Origin: an uncultured bacterium
GTDB lineage: Bacteria; Hydrogenedentota; Hydrogenedentia; Hydrogenedentales; CAITNO01
Assembly (NCBI GenBank): GCA_937923585.1
Contig: CALDSM010000465.1
Location: 1-8,043, forward strand
DNA length: 8,043 nt
Reading direction: 5' to 3'
The position numbers were made by a program, and so were the translations under genes. The notes under the pieces were generated by a model. The model saw only the letters and a program-made list of their open reading frames with translations. It was not told the origin of the DNA and ran no database searches. Positions 1 through 6,880 of the stretch are shown here, one piece after another (the stretch's first letter is position 1; each line of letters begins with the position of its first letter).

Positions 1-327
1 GCCGAAGCCTCGGGCATCCATGATGTGTACTACGGCGCGCAGGCCCAGGACGAATACGGCTACTGGGACTGCACCCCCGCTTTTCTTGCGGGGATCAACG
101 CGGTCTTCGCGCTCAACCGGCGCACGCCGGTGGTGGTCCACGCCCCGCTGATGCACCAGTCCAAGGCCGACAACGTGCGGATGGGCCTCGAACTGGGCGT
201 GGACTTTGCGCAGACCTGGAGCTGCTACCGCGGCGGGGACAGTGCCTGCGGCACCTGCCCCACCTGCGTCGAGCGGCTCAAGGCCTTCGCCGCCGCCGGC
301 GTGGAAGATCCCATACCCTGCGCGTAA
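1..327 (+). CDS. queC: 7-cyano-7-deazaguanine (preQ0) synthase QueC, C-terminal part
   Basis: QueC makes preQ0 from 7-carboxy-7-deazaguanine, ammonia and ATP in the cytoplasm, a step towards queuosine in tRNA and related 7-deazaguanines. The window opens inside the gene in frame 1; 108 residues remain, about half of the usual 215-235 residue protein. The ATP-binding N-terminal P-loop lies outside the window. Visible family features are YYGAQAQD followed by DCTPAF (about residues 10-28), the segment HAPLMHQSKADNVRMGLELG, and TWSC-YRGGDSA-CGTCPTC with the four zinc-binding cysteines (C, 7 residues, C-x2-C-x2-C), followed by the typical ending RLKAF..AGVEDP. The GTG at base 25 is an internal valine codon, not the start. 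The stop codon is 12 bases from the stop of the convergent gene A. No queD or queE is seen here; they may lie upstream. Family assignment is very secure. Confidence 0.95.
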   Translation, partial: AEASGIHDVYYGAQAQDEYGYWDCTPAFLAGINAVFALNRRTPVVVHAPLMHQSKADNVRMGLELGVDFAQTWSCYRGGDSACGTCPTCVERLKAFAAAGVEDPIPCA

Positions 328-343
328 TCGGCCAGCCGGTTAC
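324..343. terminator. Inverted repeat spanning both convergent stop codons
   Basis: GTAATCGG-CCAG-CCGGTTAC forms an 8-bp stem (one T-G wobble on one strand) with a 4-base loop. It contains the queC TAA and the gene A TAA. Neither strand has a T-run after the stem, so it is not a standard intrinsic terminator. It could still act as a compact bidirectional end or RNA-stabilising hairpin. The structure is seen directly; the role is inferred. Confidence 0.35.
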
Positions 344-2337
344 GGCGCAATCAGTTTGATGTAGTCGTTGTAGACCGCCGAGTAGTTGTTTCCACCGTCG
401 AGATACTGCACCCGCACGGTGTAGTAGCCCAGCGGCGCCGGCAGCGTGTAGGACCGGGGTGTCTTCAGCGGCTCCCAGTTGGTCCACGTCGCCCCGTCAA
501 TGCTGAACCGCATACGGCTCACGCCGGCGCCGGTCCCGTCAGACCACACCAGGCCGAGTGAAACGGTGCGGCTCTTGGTGCTGGCGGCGCCTGCATTAAT
601 GATGATGCCGCCCGTTGGCGGGGTGGCGTCCAACCGGATGTAGTCGGTGCAGATCGCGGAGTTGTTTCCGTCCACGTCACGGAACATGGCCCTTACGGTC
701 TTGTACCCGTCCCCCGCGGGCAGGGTCCAGGTCTTTGTGGCCGCAACCGGCTCCCATGCGGTCCATGTCACGGAATCATTGCTGAATTTCATGCGGACCA
801 CGCCGGAACCGTCGGTATCGTCCCATGTCAGGGCCAGTTTCACGTTCACGCTGCCGGTGACGGACCGGTTGTCATTGATCACGACGGTTCCGGTGGGTGG
901 GTCCGTGTCCACAAGGGGGCAGCGCCACAGGTCGCTGAGAACCCCGGCACTTCCCGCCGCGTCCAAACCCTCTCCGCCCAGAAGCCAGAACATGCCCGAA
1001 CTGTCCGTCCAGGAAACACCTACGTTGCGCGCGCCCGGCGTGTTGGCCGCCGCCGGTGTTCCCAGTGTTCCATACGTTCCAAGCGCGCCGGGTATCGTGG
1101 CACCTTTCAGCCACACCCAGGTTCCCTCGCTCTGATCGTATTTCCAAAGGTCATTCAGATATCCCAGACTGGTTGCCACGCTCCCGAGGCCCACGCCTCC
1201 CAGCACAAGGAGGTCGCCCGAACTGTCCATCCAAGACATTGCACCATACCGGCCGCCGGGAATGTTGGCTGCGGCGGGTGTTCCCAGTGTGCCATAGGTC
1301 CCGGCCTGGCCGTTCGTTGAACTCCCCTTTACCCAGGTCCAATTGCGTGACACCGGATCGAACTTCCACAGATCATTGAGCCACCCCTGTCCGCCGGAAC
1401 TGTCATAGCCGAATCCGCCGAAAAGCCACAGCATGCCGGAGGGGTCGGTCCAGGAAGACGACCCCGTGCGCCCGCCGGGGGTGTTGGCGGCCGCGGCCAC
1501 GCCCCGTGTTCCGTAAGTGCCCCTCTGTCCCGTCGCGCTGCCGCCCTTCATCCACGTCCAGGTTCCCGTTGCCGGATCGTACTTCCACAGGTCATTCAGG
1601 TTGCCCTCTCCCCCGCTTGCGGCATAGCCCGTGCCGCCGAAAAGCCACAGCATGCCGGAAGAATCGGTCCACGAGACAGAACTGAGGCGCCCCCCGGGAG
1701 TGTTGCCGGCCGCGGGAACACCCAGCGCGCCGTAGACACCGTTTTGCGAACCCGCCGTACTGCCCGAAATCCAAACCCAGTTTCCCGTGGCCGGACTGTA
1801 CTTCCACAGATCATTGAGATATTTGACCGTGGATGAACTCGCATAGCCGCTGCCGCCGAAAAGCCACAGGGCATTCGAACTGTCCCTCCATGAAACCGCC
1901 TGGATACGGCCGCCGGGGTTGTTGCCCGCCGCCGGCACGCCGATCACGCCGAAATTGCCGGGCTGGTTTACCCCGGTGGAACCCTTCATCCAAGCCCAGT
2001 TCCCCGTTGCACGGTCGTACTTCCAAAGGTCGTTGAGATAGCCATTGTTCGTTCCGAGGGTATAACCGGCGCCGCCGAAAAGCCACATGCCGCCTGTTGA
2101 ATCGGTCCAAGAGACGGCGACCCGGCGCGCCCCGGGCAGGTTGCCCGGCGCCTGCACGCCAAGCGAACCGTAAACCCCGGGCTGAAGGGTCGTTGAGGCA
2201 CCCTTCGTCCAAGCCCATCGGTACTCTCTCCCGGCCGCCGCGGCCTGGCCTCCCTTGCCGCACAGCCCTCCGGGCACTAGCGTACCCAGCGCCAAAAGAA
2301 CCAGCACCGAACCCCTGATTGCATTATGTCTTCGCAT
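340..2337 (-). CDS. Secreted kelch-propeller protein with two C-terminal Ig-like modules (paralogue A)
   Basis: A 665-residue predicted exported protein of unknown ligand. Residues 1-36 look like a Sec signal peptide (MRRH, a hydrophobic stretch SVLVLLALGTLV, then an AAAAG cleavage region). Residues 41-479 are six kelch-type blades, each opening with WxW(M/T/I/V/L)(K/S)G and carrying PG(A/G)R, a Gly-Gly strand end (usually LWLFGG) and LNDLWKYDPATGN. Residues 480-572 and 573-665 are two 93-residue Ig-like or FN3-like modules, each starting PPTG. The frame is open 31 codons further upstream, but the Met at 2337 is preferred: it has an AAGGGA Shine-Dalgarno and begins the signal peptide directly. 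Blade 5 is degenerate (DLLVLGG in place of LWLFGG) and one residue longer; blade 6 reads FWLLGG and LSDLWRC. A Cys at residue 26 does not fit a lipobox. The gene is convergent with queC and is the last of four tandem paralogues. No catalytic motif was recognised. Confidence 0.92.
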   Translation of the reverse strand: MRRHNAIRGSVLVLLALGTLVPGGLCGKGGQAAAAGREYRWAWTKGASTTLQPGVYGSLGVQAPGNLPGARRVAVSWTDSTGGMWLFGGAGYTLGTNNGYLNDLWKYDRATGNWAWMKGSTGVNQPGNFGVIGVPAAGNNPGGRIQAVSWRDSSNALWLFGGSGYASSSTVKYLNDLWKYSPATGNWVWISGSTAGSQNGVYGALGVPAAGNTPGGRLSSVSWTDSSGMLWLFGGTGYAASGGEGNLNDLWKYDPATGTWTWMKGGSATGQRGTYGTRGVAAAANTPGGRTGSSSWTDPSGMLWLFGGFGYDSSGGQGWLNDLWKFDPVSRNWTWVKGSSTNGQAGTYGTLGTPAAANIPGGRYGAMSWMDSSGDLLVLGGVGLGSVATSLGYLNDLWKYDQSEGTWVWLKGATIPGALGTYGTLGTPAAANTPGARNVGVSWTDSSGMFWLLGGEGLDAAGSAGVLSDLWRCPLVDTDPPTGTVVINDNRSVTGSVNVKLALTWDDTDGSGVVRMKFSNDSVTWTAWEPVAATKTWTLPAGDGYKTVRAMFRDVDGNNSAICTDYIRLDATPPTGGIIINAGAASTKSRTVSLGLVWSDGTGAGVSRMRFSIDGATWTNWEPLKTPRSYTLPAPLGYYTVRVQYLDGGNNYSAVYNDYIKLIAP
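343..900 (-). repeat. Tandem pair of 93-aa Ig-like modules in gene A
   Basis: Two 279-base units encode residues 480-572 and 573-665. Shared core: PPTG.(V/I)(I/V)IN, a LxLxWxD strand, GxGVxRM(K/R)FSxD, TWTxWEP, (Y/W)TLPA, GY(K/Y)TVR, DG.N(N/Y)SA..(T/N)DYI(R/K)L. The second unit ends at the stop codon as DYIKLIAP. Compared by eye with gene B's second module, it differs at about 16 of 93 positions. Confidence 0.85.
901..2217 (-). repeat. Six-unit kelch blade array (about 219-bp period) in gene A
   Basis: Six tandem coding units: blades 1-4 have 73 residues each, blade 5 has 74, and blade 6 runs to the PPTG that opens the first Ig-like module. At DNA level the best conserved parts are those encoding LWLFGG, NDLWKY and WTWMKG. 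Six units fit a six-bladed propeller. Each unit is longer than a usual kelch motif because of an inter-blade stretch of the type QxGxYGxxGxPAAxNxPG. Confidence 0.88.
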
Positions 2338-2342
2338 GGCTG

Positions 2343-2348
2343 TCCCTT
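2343..2348 (-). promoter_or_regulatory. Ribosome binding site deciding gene A start
   Basis: The minus strand reads AAGGGA followed by CAGCC and ATG. This supports the start at 2337 rather than the Met 31 codons upstream, whose product would bury the signal peptide. Confidence 0.7.
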
Positions 2349-2442
2349 CGTCCTTTGGCCTCGATCCTGCGTTCAAGACACTCCGGGACCACAAGGCACG
2401 GAGACAACTAGCACGCGAAATCGCTCTCAATAATCCTTGCTA

Positions 2443-2451
2443 ATTCTAGCA
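2443..2451 (-). promoter_or_regulatory. Possible extended -10 promoter for gene A
   Basis: The minus strand reads TGCTAGAAT, matching an extended -10 (TGn plus TAGAAT, 5 of 6 to TATAAT), about 105 bases before the gene A start. No convincing -35 is found at 16-18 bases. The -10 lies within a small GCTA-ATTC-TAGC inverted repeat (2439-2450). Weak call. Confidence 0.3.
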
Positions 2452-2536
2452 CAGTTCAGCGGATGAAAGCAGATTGCGTCTGCCGTGTCGCGCACTGCCG
2501 GGTCTTGGATCAGGAACCGCCATGGCATGACCCGCA

Positions 2537-4534
2537 TCAGGGCGCCACCAACTTGATGTAGTCTTTGTACACTGCCGAATAGTTGTTTCCGGCATCGAGG
2601 AACTGGACCCGAACCGTGTAGTAGCCCAGCGGAGCAGGCAGGGTGTAGGACTTGGGGGTCTTCTGCGGTTCCCAAGCGGACCATGTTGCCCCATCGAGGC
2701 TGAACCGCATGCGCGTCACCCCGGAGCCCGTCCCGTCGGACCAGGTCAGGCCGAGAGACACCGTTCGGTTCTTCGTGCTCGAAGCGCCGTTGTTGATGAT
2801 GATGCTGCCCGTGGGCGGTGTGGTGTCCAGCCGGATGTAGTCGCTGTAGACAATCGAGTTGTTGCCCGCCGCGTCGCGGAACATGGCCCGCACCGTCTTG
2901 TACCCGTCACCCGCGGGCAGAGACCACGCCTTGGCGGCGGCGAGCGGTTCCCATGGGATCCACACCGCGCCGTCGTTGCAGAATTTCATCCGGACCGCGC
3001 CCGAACCGCCCTTGTCCGCCCAGGTCAGCGAGAGGGTTACGTTCGCATTGTTGGTAACGGACTTGTTGCCGTTGATGAAGATGGTGCCGGTGGGCGCCGC
3101 GGTGTCGGGCAGGCCCATGCGCCACAAGTCATTGAGCTGGAAGTATCCGCTCTGATAGGCATCCCGCCCATTACCGCCGAAGAGCCACAATCCGCCCGCC
3201 GCATCGGCCCATGCGACACCCGCCGAACGGCAGCCGGGAAGGTTTCCGGGGGCGGGCGTCCCGATGGCGCCGTAGGTTCCCCAGGTGTCCGTGGTGTCCG
3301 GGCCTTTCATCCAGACCCAATTGCCCGTTTTCGGATCGAACTTCCAGAGGTCGTTGAGTTTGCCCGTCTGGATGTCGCTGTCCCAGCCGTAGCCGCCGAA
3401 GAGCCACAACCCGCCCCCTGCGTCCGTTGCGGCAACCGGCGAGAAACGCGCACCGGGGGTGTTGTCCGCCGCGGCCGTTCCCAGCGTGCCGTAGGTGCCG
3501 TGCTCTCCGCCCGCGCTCGAACCTTTGACCCAGGTCCAGTTGTTGGTCGCAGGTTCATACCGCCACAAGTCATTGAGGTCGTCTTCTTTGTTGAGGCTGT
3601 CGCGCCCGTAGCCGCCAAAGAGCCAGAGTGCCCCCGCGGCGTCCGTCCACGATGCGCTCCAAAGGCGTCCGCCCGGCGAGTTGGCGGCATTTGGCGTTCC
3701 TTTTGTGCCGTAGACGCCGGCCTGGCCAATCGTGTCCGCCCCGCTCATCCAGGTCCAGTTGCCGGTGGCCGGGTCGTACTTCCACAGGTCATTAAGGTCG
3801 CCCTGGTCGTTGTTCTTGTCATAACCGTCGCCGCCGAAGAGCCACAGCGCCCCCGACGCGTCCGTCCAGGACACCCCACCCTTTCGGCTACCGGGGGTGT
3901 TGGCCTCGGCGGGCACACCCTTCGTGCCGTAGATTCCGCTTTGGGTGTCCGCACTGGAGCCTTTCATCCAGGTCCATTGGTTGGTTGAACGGTCATACTT
4001 CCACAGGTCGTTGAGGCTGCCGGCACTGCCTATGCCGTTTCGGCCCCATCCGCCGAAGAGCCACAGCGCGCCGGATGGGTCCGTCCACGAAACGGGCCGG
4101 TTGCGGGCACCGGGCGTGTTCGCATCCGCCGCAACGCCTTTCGTTCCGTAAACCCCGTCCTGGTTGAGCATGCTTGAGCCCTTCATCCAGGTCCAGATGC
4201 CCGTTGCGGGGCTGTATTTCCACAAGTCGTTGATCCTGCCCAAGGCGGAGGCACTGTCATAAGCGAGACCACCGAAAAGCCAGAGCGCGCCCGAGGGGCC
4301 CGTCCACGACGCCGCATCTTCGCGCGCGCCGGGGGAATTGGCTGCGTCAGGAACGAGCCTGGCGCCGTAGGCGCCGGGCTGCTTGACGCTTTTCGAGCCG
4401 GTCATCCACGCCCACTGCAGGGAATCTTCGGAAAAAGCCGACCTTTCCGCCAGCACCCAGCCGCATCCCAATACAGCCGACCAAAGGATGACTGCCGACC
4501 ATTTGATATTGCTGTACCTGTCCCGGATATTCAT
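2537..4534 (-). CDS. Secreted kelch-propeller protein with two C-terminal Ig-like modules (paralogue B)
   Basis: A 665-residue predicted exported protein, the same length as paralogue A. Residues 1-35 are signal-like: MNIRDRYSNIK, a hydrophobic core WSAVILWSAVLGCGWVLA, and likely cleavage near AFS/ED. VLGC at 21-24 is a marginal lipobox, so a lipoprotein cannot be excluded. Six kelch blades cover 41-479, with five of exactly 73 residues. They have very regular ALWLFGG, LNDLWKYDPATGN and WTWMKG elements. Two 93-residue Ig-like modules (480-572, opening APTG, and 573-665, opening PPTG) end in DYIKLVAP. The start at 4534 is chosen over one 30 codons upstream because of a full AAGGAGG eight bases before it. 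Blade 5 has AATDAGGG in place of the usual SWTDxSG. No terminator is visible in the 199 bases before gene A, so read-through into A is possible. Likely an extracellular binding or adhesion protein (inference); no enzyme motif seen. Confidence 0.93.
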   Translation of the reverse strand: MNIRDRYSNIKWSAVILWSAVLGCGWVLAERSAFSEDSLQWAWMTGSKSVKQPGAYGARLVPDAANSPGAREDAASWTGPSGALWLFGGLAYDSASALGRINDLWKYSPATGIWTWMKGSSMLNQDGVYGTKGVAADANTPGARNRPVSWTDPSGALWLFGGWGRNGIGSAGSLNDLWKYDRSTNQWTWMKGSSADTQSGIYGTKGVPAEANTPGSRKGGVSWTDASGALWLFGGDGYDKNNDQGDLNDLWKYDPATGNWTWMSGADTIGQAGVYGTKGTPNAANSPGGRLWSASWTDAAGALWLFGGYGRDSLNKEDDLNDLWRYEPATNNWTWVKGSSAGGEHGTYGTLGTAAADNTPGARFSPVAATDAGGGLWLFGGYGWDSDIQTGKLNDLWKFDPKTGNWVWMKGPDTTDTWGTYGAIGTPAPGNLPGCRSAGVAWADAAGGLWLFGGNGRDAYQSGYFQLNDLWRMGLPDTAAPTGTIFINGNKSVTNNANVTLSLTWADKGGSGAVRMKFCNDGAVWIPWEPLAAAKAWSLPAGDGYKTVRAMFRDAAGNNSIVYSDYIRLDTTPPTGSIIINNGASSTKNRTVSLGLTWSDGTGSGVTRMRFSLDGATWSAWEPQKTPKSYTLPAPLGYYTVRVQFLDAGNNYSAVYKDYIKLVAP
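2540..3097 (-). repeat. Tandem pair of 93-aa Ig-like modules in gene B
   Basis: Residues 480-572 and 573-665. Module 1 carries the subtype signature PLAAAKAWSLPAGDGYKTVR plus FRDAAGNNS; module 2 carries QKTPKSYTLPAPLGYYTVR plus LDAGNNYSAVY. Each subtype matches its positional counterpart in genes A, C and D better than its neighbour. Confidence 0.85.
3098..4414 (-). repeat. Six-unit kelch blade array (219-bp period) in gene B
   Basis: Blades 1-5 are 73 residues each without indels, the most regular array in the window. Blade 6 ends QLNDLWRMGLPDT before the first Ig-like module. Variation is concentrated after LWLFGG (10-11 residues such as YGRDSLNKEDD or DGYDKNNDQGD) and just after WTWMKG. 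Confidence 0.9.
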
Positions 4535-4542
4535 GACCGTCT

Positions 4543-4549
4543 CCTCCTT
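4543..4549 (-). promoter_or_regulatory. Ribosome binding site deciding gene B start
   Basis: The minus strand has a full AAGGAGG with an 8-base spacer to the ATG at 4534, the strongest Shine-Dalgarno in the window. It rules out the longer open frame beginning at 4624. Confidence 0.85.
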
Positions 4550-4628
4550 GCCCGATGATTGACTCCAGGACGGCACACCTGACCACATCCAATGCACAAA
4601 TGCCCGTCCGCCCAAATATGGCAAGACA

Positions 4629-4634
4629 ACTATA
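4629..4634 (-). promoter_or_regulatory. Possible -10 element upstream of gene B
   Basis: The minus strand reads TATAGT (5 of 6 to TATAAT) about 95 bases before the start codon, in a locally AT-rich patch. The best -35 at 17 bases is TTCAGC, only 3 of 6. It lies downstream of the gene C terminator, the expected place for gene B's own promoter. Confidence 0.35.
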
Positions 4635-4703
4635 CCATATGAAAGAATAGTGCTGAAGATACCCCTTCATCTGCTGTCACGCCATGGGGGAGTGCGTGTG
4701 TGC

Positions 4704-4740
4704 AAAAAGAGGCCTTCCGGGTTCGATCTTCCGAAAGGCC
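4704..4740 (-). terminator. Intrinsic terminator of gene C
   Basis: The minus strand reads GGCCTTTCGG, a 10-base loop, CCGGAAGGCC, then TCTTTTT. The stem is 10 bp with one G-U pair, GC-rich, and followed directly by a T-run: a standard rho-independent terminator. It lies about 40 bases after the gene C stop and separates C from B. Confidence 0.92.
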
Positions 4741-4778
4741 TTTGCGAATTTTCTGGAAGGCAGGAAAACAGCCGGCGA

Positions 4779-6758
4779 TCAGGGCGCAACCAGCTTAATG
4801 TAGTCGCTGTACACGGACGAGTAGTTGTTGCCCCCATCGAGGAATTGCGCGCGGACCGTGTAGTAGCCCAGCGCGGGGGGCAGCGTGTAGGCCCTTGGCG
4901 TCTTGAGTATTTCCCACGCGGTCCAATGGGCGCCGTCTATGCTGAACCGCATCCGCGCCACACCCGAGCCGGTTCCATCGGACCATGTCAGACCCAGCGA
5001 GACGTTCTTCGATTTGGTGGTCGCCGCGCCGTTGTTGATGAGGATGCTTCCCGTCGGCGGCGTCGTGTCCAGACGAATATAGTCACTGCACACCGCCGAG
5101 TTGTTGCCCGCCGCATCACGGAACATTGCGCGCACGGTCTTGTAACCGTCGCCTGCCGGCAGGGTCCATGCCTTGGTTGCGGCCAAGGGTTCCCATGCCG
5201 TCCATGCCACCGCGTCATTGCTGAATTTCATGCGCGACGCACCCGAGCCGCCCTTGTCGGCCCAGGTCAGCTTCAGCGTGACAGCGGTGCTGTTTGTGAC
5301 GGACTTGTTCTCGTTAATGACGACCGTTCCGGTGGGCGGCACGGTGTCCGGAATGGTCATGCGCCACAAGTCGTTGAGCAGATCACCGCCTCCCGCGCTG
5401 TCATATCCCAGACCGCCGAAAAGCCACAGCGCGCCGGTGGCGGGATTGGACCAAGCCACCGTGTTGCTGCGCGAGCCCGGCGTGTTGGCCGCCGCCGGTG
5501 TGAGCATCGCACCATAGATTCCGGGCTGTGCCCCGGCAGGCGAACCCTTCATCCAGGCCCAGTTTCCCGTCGCGACCTCATACTTCCACAAATCGTTGAG
5601 ATAGGCGCTTCCGGTGCTACTCCAGCCGAAGCCGCCGAACATCCACAGGTTTCCGGCTGCGTCCGCCCAGCCTGTGGCCGAATTGCGCGAACCGGGGGTG
5701 TTCAGCGGTTCGGGCGCGAGGATCGTGCCGTAGGTCGCGCCCAGACTGGCAACGGGATAGCCCTTCATCCAGGTCCATTTTCCGCTCTCGTATTTCCACA
5801 AGTCATTCAGGTTGCCCTCCGCGCCCGTGCTGTCCATGCCGACGCCGCCAAAGAGCCAAAACGCGCCCGAAGCATCCACCCAGGACACTGCATTACAGCG
5901 CCCTCCGGGTGTGTTCGCGGCGGCGGGCTGCAACTGAGTTCCGTAGACCCCCTGCTGGTCGCCGACAGCGGAGCCCTTCATCCAAGTCCAGTTGCCTGTG
6001 CCCGGATTATACTTCCACAGATCGTTCAGGTAGGCATATTCGAAGTCGTCGTCCACGCCAAATCCGCCGAAGAGCCACGCATTGCCCGAGGCATCCACCC
6101 AGGTAGCGCAGCCATACCGTCCGCCGGGCGTGTTTTCCGGCGCGGTCTTTGTCAACTCGCCGTGTGCGCCCCGGTCATCCCCCGAACTCGACCCTTTCAT
6201 CCAGGTCCAGTTGCCGGAGGTGCGGTTATATTTCCAGAGGTCGTTGAGGTTGGATTCATCGCCCGCGTCGTTGATGCCGTACCCGCCGAAGAGCCACAGG
6301 TTGCCCGAGGCATCCACCCACGTGGAGGACCAGTATCGGCCGCCGGGCGTGTTTGCGGCGGCAGGGGTCTGAAAGGCGCCGCGGGTGCTGATCGGATTCG
6401 CCAGCATGGCGCCTTTCATCCAGGTCCAGTTGCCCGTGGCCGGGTCATATTTCCACAGGTCGTTCAGGTCTCCGGAACTGTTGCTGGCCCAGCCGAGGCC
6501 GCCGAAAAGCCACAGATTGCCGGACCCGTCCAGCCAGGTGGCGGCGCTTTGCCTTCCACCCGGGGTATTGGACGCGGCCGTGGCGCCACCGTAGACCGCG
6601 TGCTGTTCCGCCGTGGAGGAACCCTTCATCCAGGTCCATTGCAGGTCCGTGCCCGCCCATGCATTCTGCGCGGCGGGCATCCAGGCGCCCGCAACCAGCA
6701 TCAGCGTCACCAAAAACAGGATTGACAGGAGGTTTCCGGCAGTACTGCTCCTCTTCAT
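4779..6758 (-). CDS. Secreted kelch-propeller protein with two C-terminal Ig-like modules (paralogue C)
   Basis: A 659-residue predicted exported protein. Residues 1-35 form a clear Sec signal peptide: MKRSS, hydrophobic LLSILFLVTLMLVAGAW, cleavage near NAWA/G. Six kelch blades cover 41-473 with lengths 70, 73, 73, 71, 72 and about 74; blade 1 lacks three residues of the YGTxGxPAAAN stretch and blade 4 has the shortened link ESGK. Ig-like modules occupy 474-566 and 567-659 and end DYIKLVAP. The start ATG has CGGAG 12 bases upstream, a rather long spacer. The gene has its own near-consensus promoter and an intrinsic terminator, so it can be monocistronic. Cysteines occur in blades 3 (RYGCAT) and 4 (GRCNAV), at corresponding blade positions. 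The long open frame on the opposite strand is a compositional shadow. A surface-exposed binding role is inferred; the ligand is unknown. Confidence 0.94.
   Translation of the reverse strand: MKRSSTAGNLLSILFLVTLMLVAGAWMPAAQNAWAGTDLQWTWMKGSSTAEQHAVYGGATAASNTPGGRQSAATWLDGSGNLWLFGGLGWASNSSGDLNDLWKYDPATGNWTWMKGAMLANPISTRGAFQTPAAANTPGGRYWSSTWVDASGNLWLFGGYGINDAGDESNLNDLWKYNRTSGNWTWMKGSSSGDDRGAHGELTKTAPENTPGGRYGCATWVDASGNAWLFGGFGVDDDFEYAYLNDLWKYNPGTGNWTWMKGSAVGDQQGVYGTQLQPAAANTPGGRCNAVSWVDASGAFWLFGGVGMDSTGAEGNLNDLWKYESGKWTWMKGYPVASLGATYGTILAPEPLNTPGSRNSATGWADAAGNLWMFGGFGWSSTGSAYLNDLWKYEVATGNWAWMKGSPAGAQPGIYGAMLTPAAANTPGSRSNTVAWSNPATGALWLFGGLGYDSAGGGDLLNDLWRMTIPDTVPPTGTVVINENKSVTNSTAVTLKLTWADKGGSGASRMKFSNDAVAWTAWEPLAATKAWTLPAGDGYKTVRAMFRDAAGNNSAVCSDYIRLDTTPPTGSILINNGAATTKSKNVSLGLTWSDGTGSGVARMRFSIDGAHWTAWEILKTPRAYTLPPALGYYTVRAQFLDGGNNYSSVYSDYIKLVAP
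4782..5339 (-). repeat. Tandem pair of 93-aa Ig-like modules in gene C
   Basis: Residues 474-566 and 567-659, both 93 long and in the same order of subtypes as in A and B. Module 2 uses WEILKTPRAYTLPPALGYY, a slight change from the WEP.KTP..YTLPAPLGYY of A and B. Confidence 0.85.
5340..6638 (-). repeat. Six-unit kelch blade array in gene C
   Basis: Six units of 70-74 residues. The array still starts exactly at Trp41, as in A and B, but small in-frame indels occur at inter-blade stretches and at the DPATGN turn. LWLFGG is changed to AWLFGG (blade 3), FWLFGG (blade 4) and LWMFGG (blade 5). Confidence 0.88.
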
Positions 6759-6851
6759 GCGAAAGAAGTTCTCCGTAGGTTGTCATCCCCGGCATCGCCC
6801 GTGTGTGCGGAGTCTCAACCGCGAAGTGCTCTGCCTCCACACGGCAAAGCA

Positions 6852-6880
6852 AGTATAGGTTTGGCGAAATGAAGAGTCAA
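6852..6880 (-). promoter_or_regulatory. Sigma70-type promoter of gene C
   Basis: On the minus strand, TTGACT (-35, 5 of 6; 6875-6880) and TATACT (-10, 5 of 6; 6852-6857) are separated by exactly 17 bases. The predicted start of transcription is near 6845, giving a 5' leader of about 87 bases. It is the only promoter in the window with both boxes close to consensus. Confidence 0.75.

Noticed and set aside
2338..2430. Longer N-terminus for gene A starting at 2430
   Set aside because: The 31 extra residues precede a complete signal peptide, and the AAGGGA Shine-Dalgarno sits inside them; they overlap the probable promoter/leader region.
2431..2536. Terminator between genes B and A
   Set aside because: No GC-rich stem followed by a T-run could be found on the minus strand after the gene B stop; only scattered short pairings.
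4535..4624. Longer N-terminus for gene B starting at 4624
   Set aside because: The AAGGAGG eight bases before 4534 and the signal peptide starting there make the 30-codon extension unlikely.
901..6638. CRISPR array or non-coding satellite as the source of the 219-bp periodicity
   Set aside because: The repeats are in-frame coding units with lengths in multiples of three, and conservation follows amino-acid motifs, not a short fixed repeat with unique spacers.
4650..6725. A 691-codon open frame on the plus strand opposite gene C
   Set aside because: It is the exact antisense of the blade array and reads as periodic FHPGPV-type segments, the reverse of WTWMKG. It begins before the gene C terminator, lacks a recognisable domain, and is explained by GC-rich repeat codons that rarely create antisense stops.
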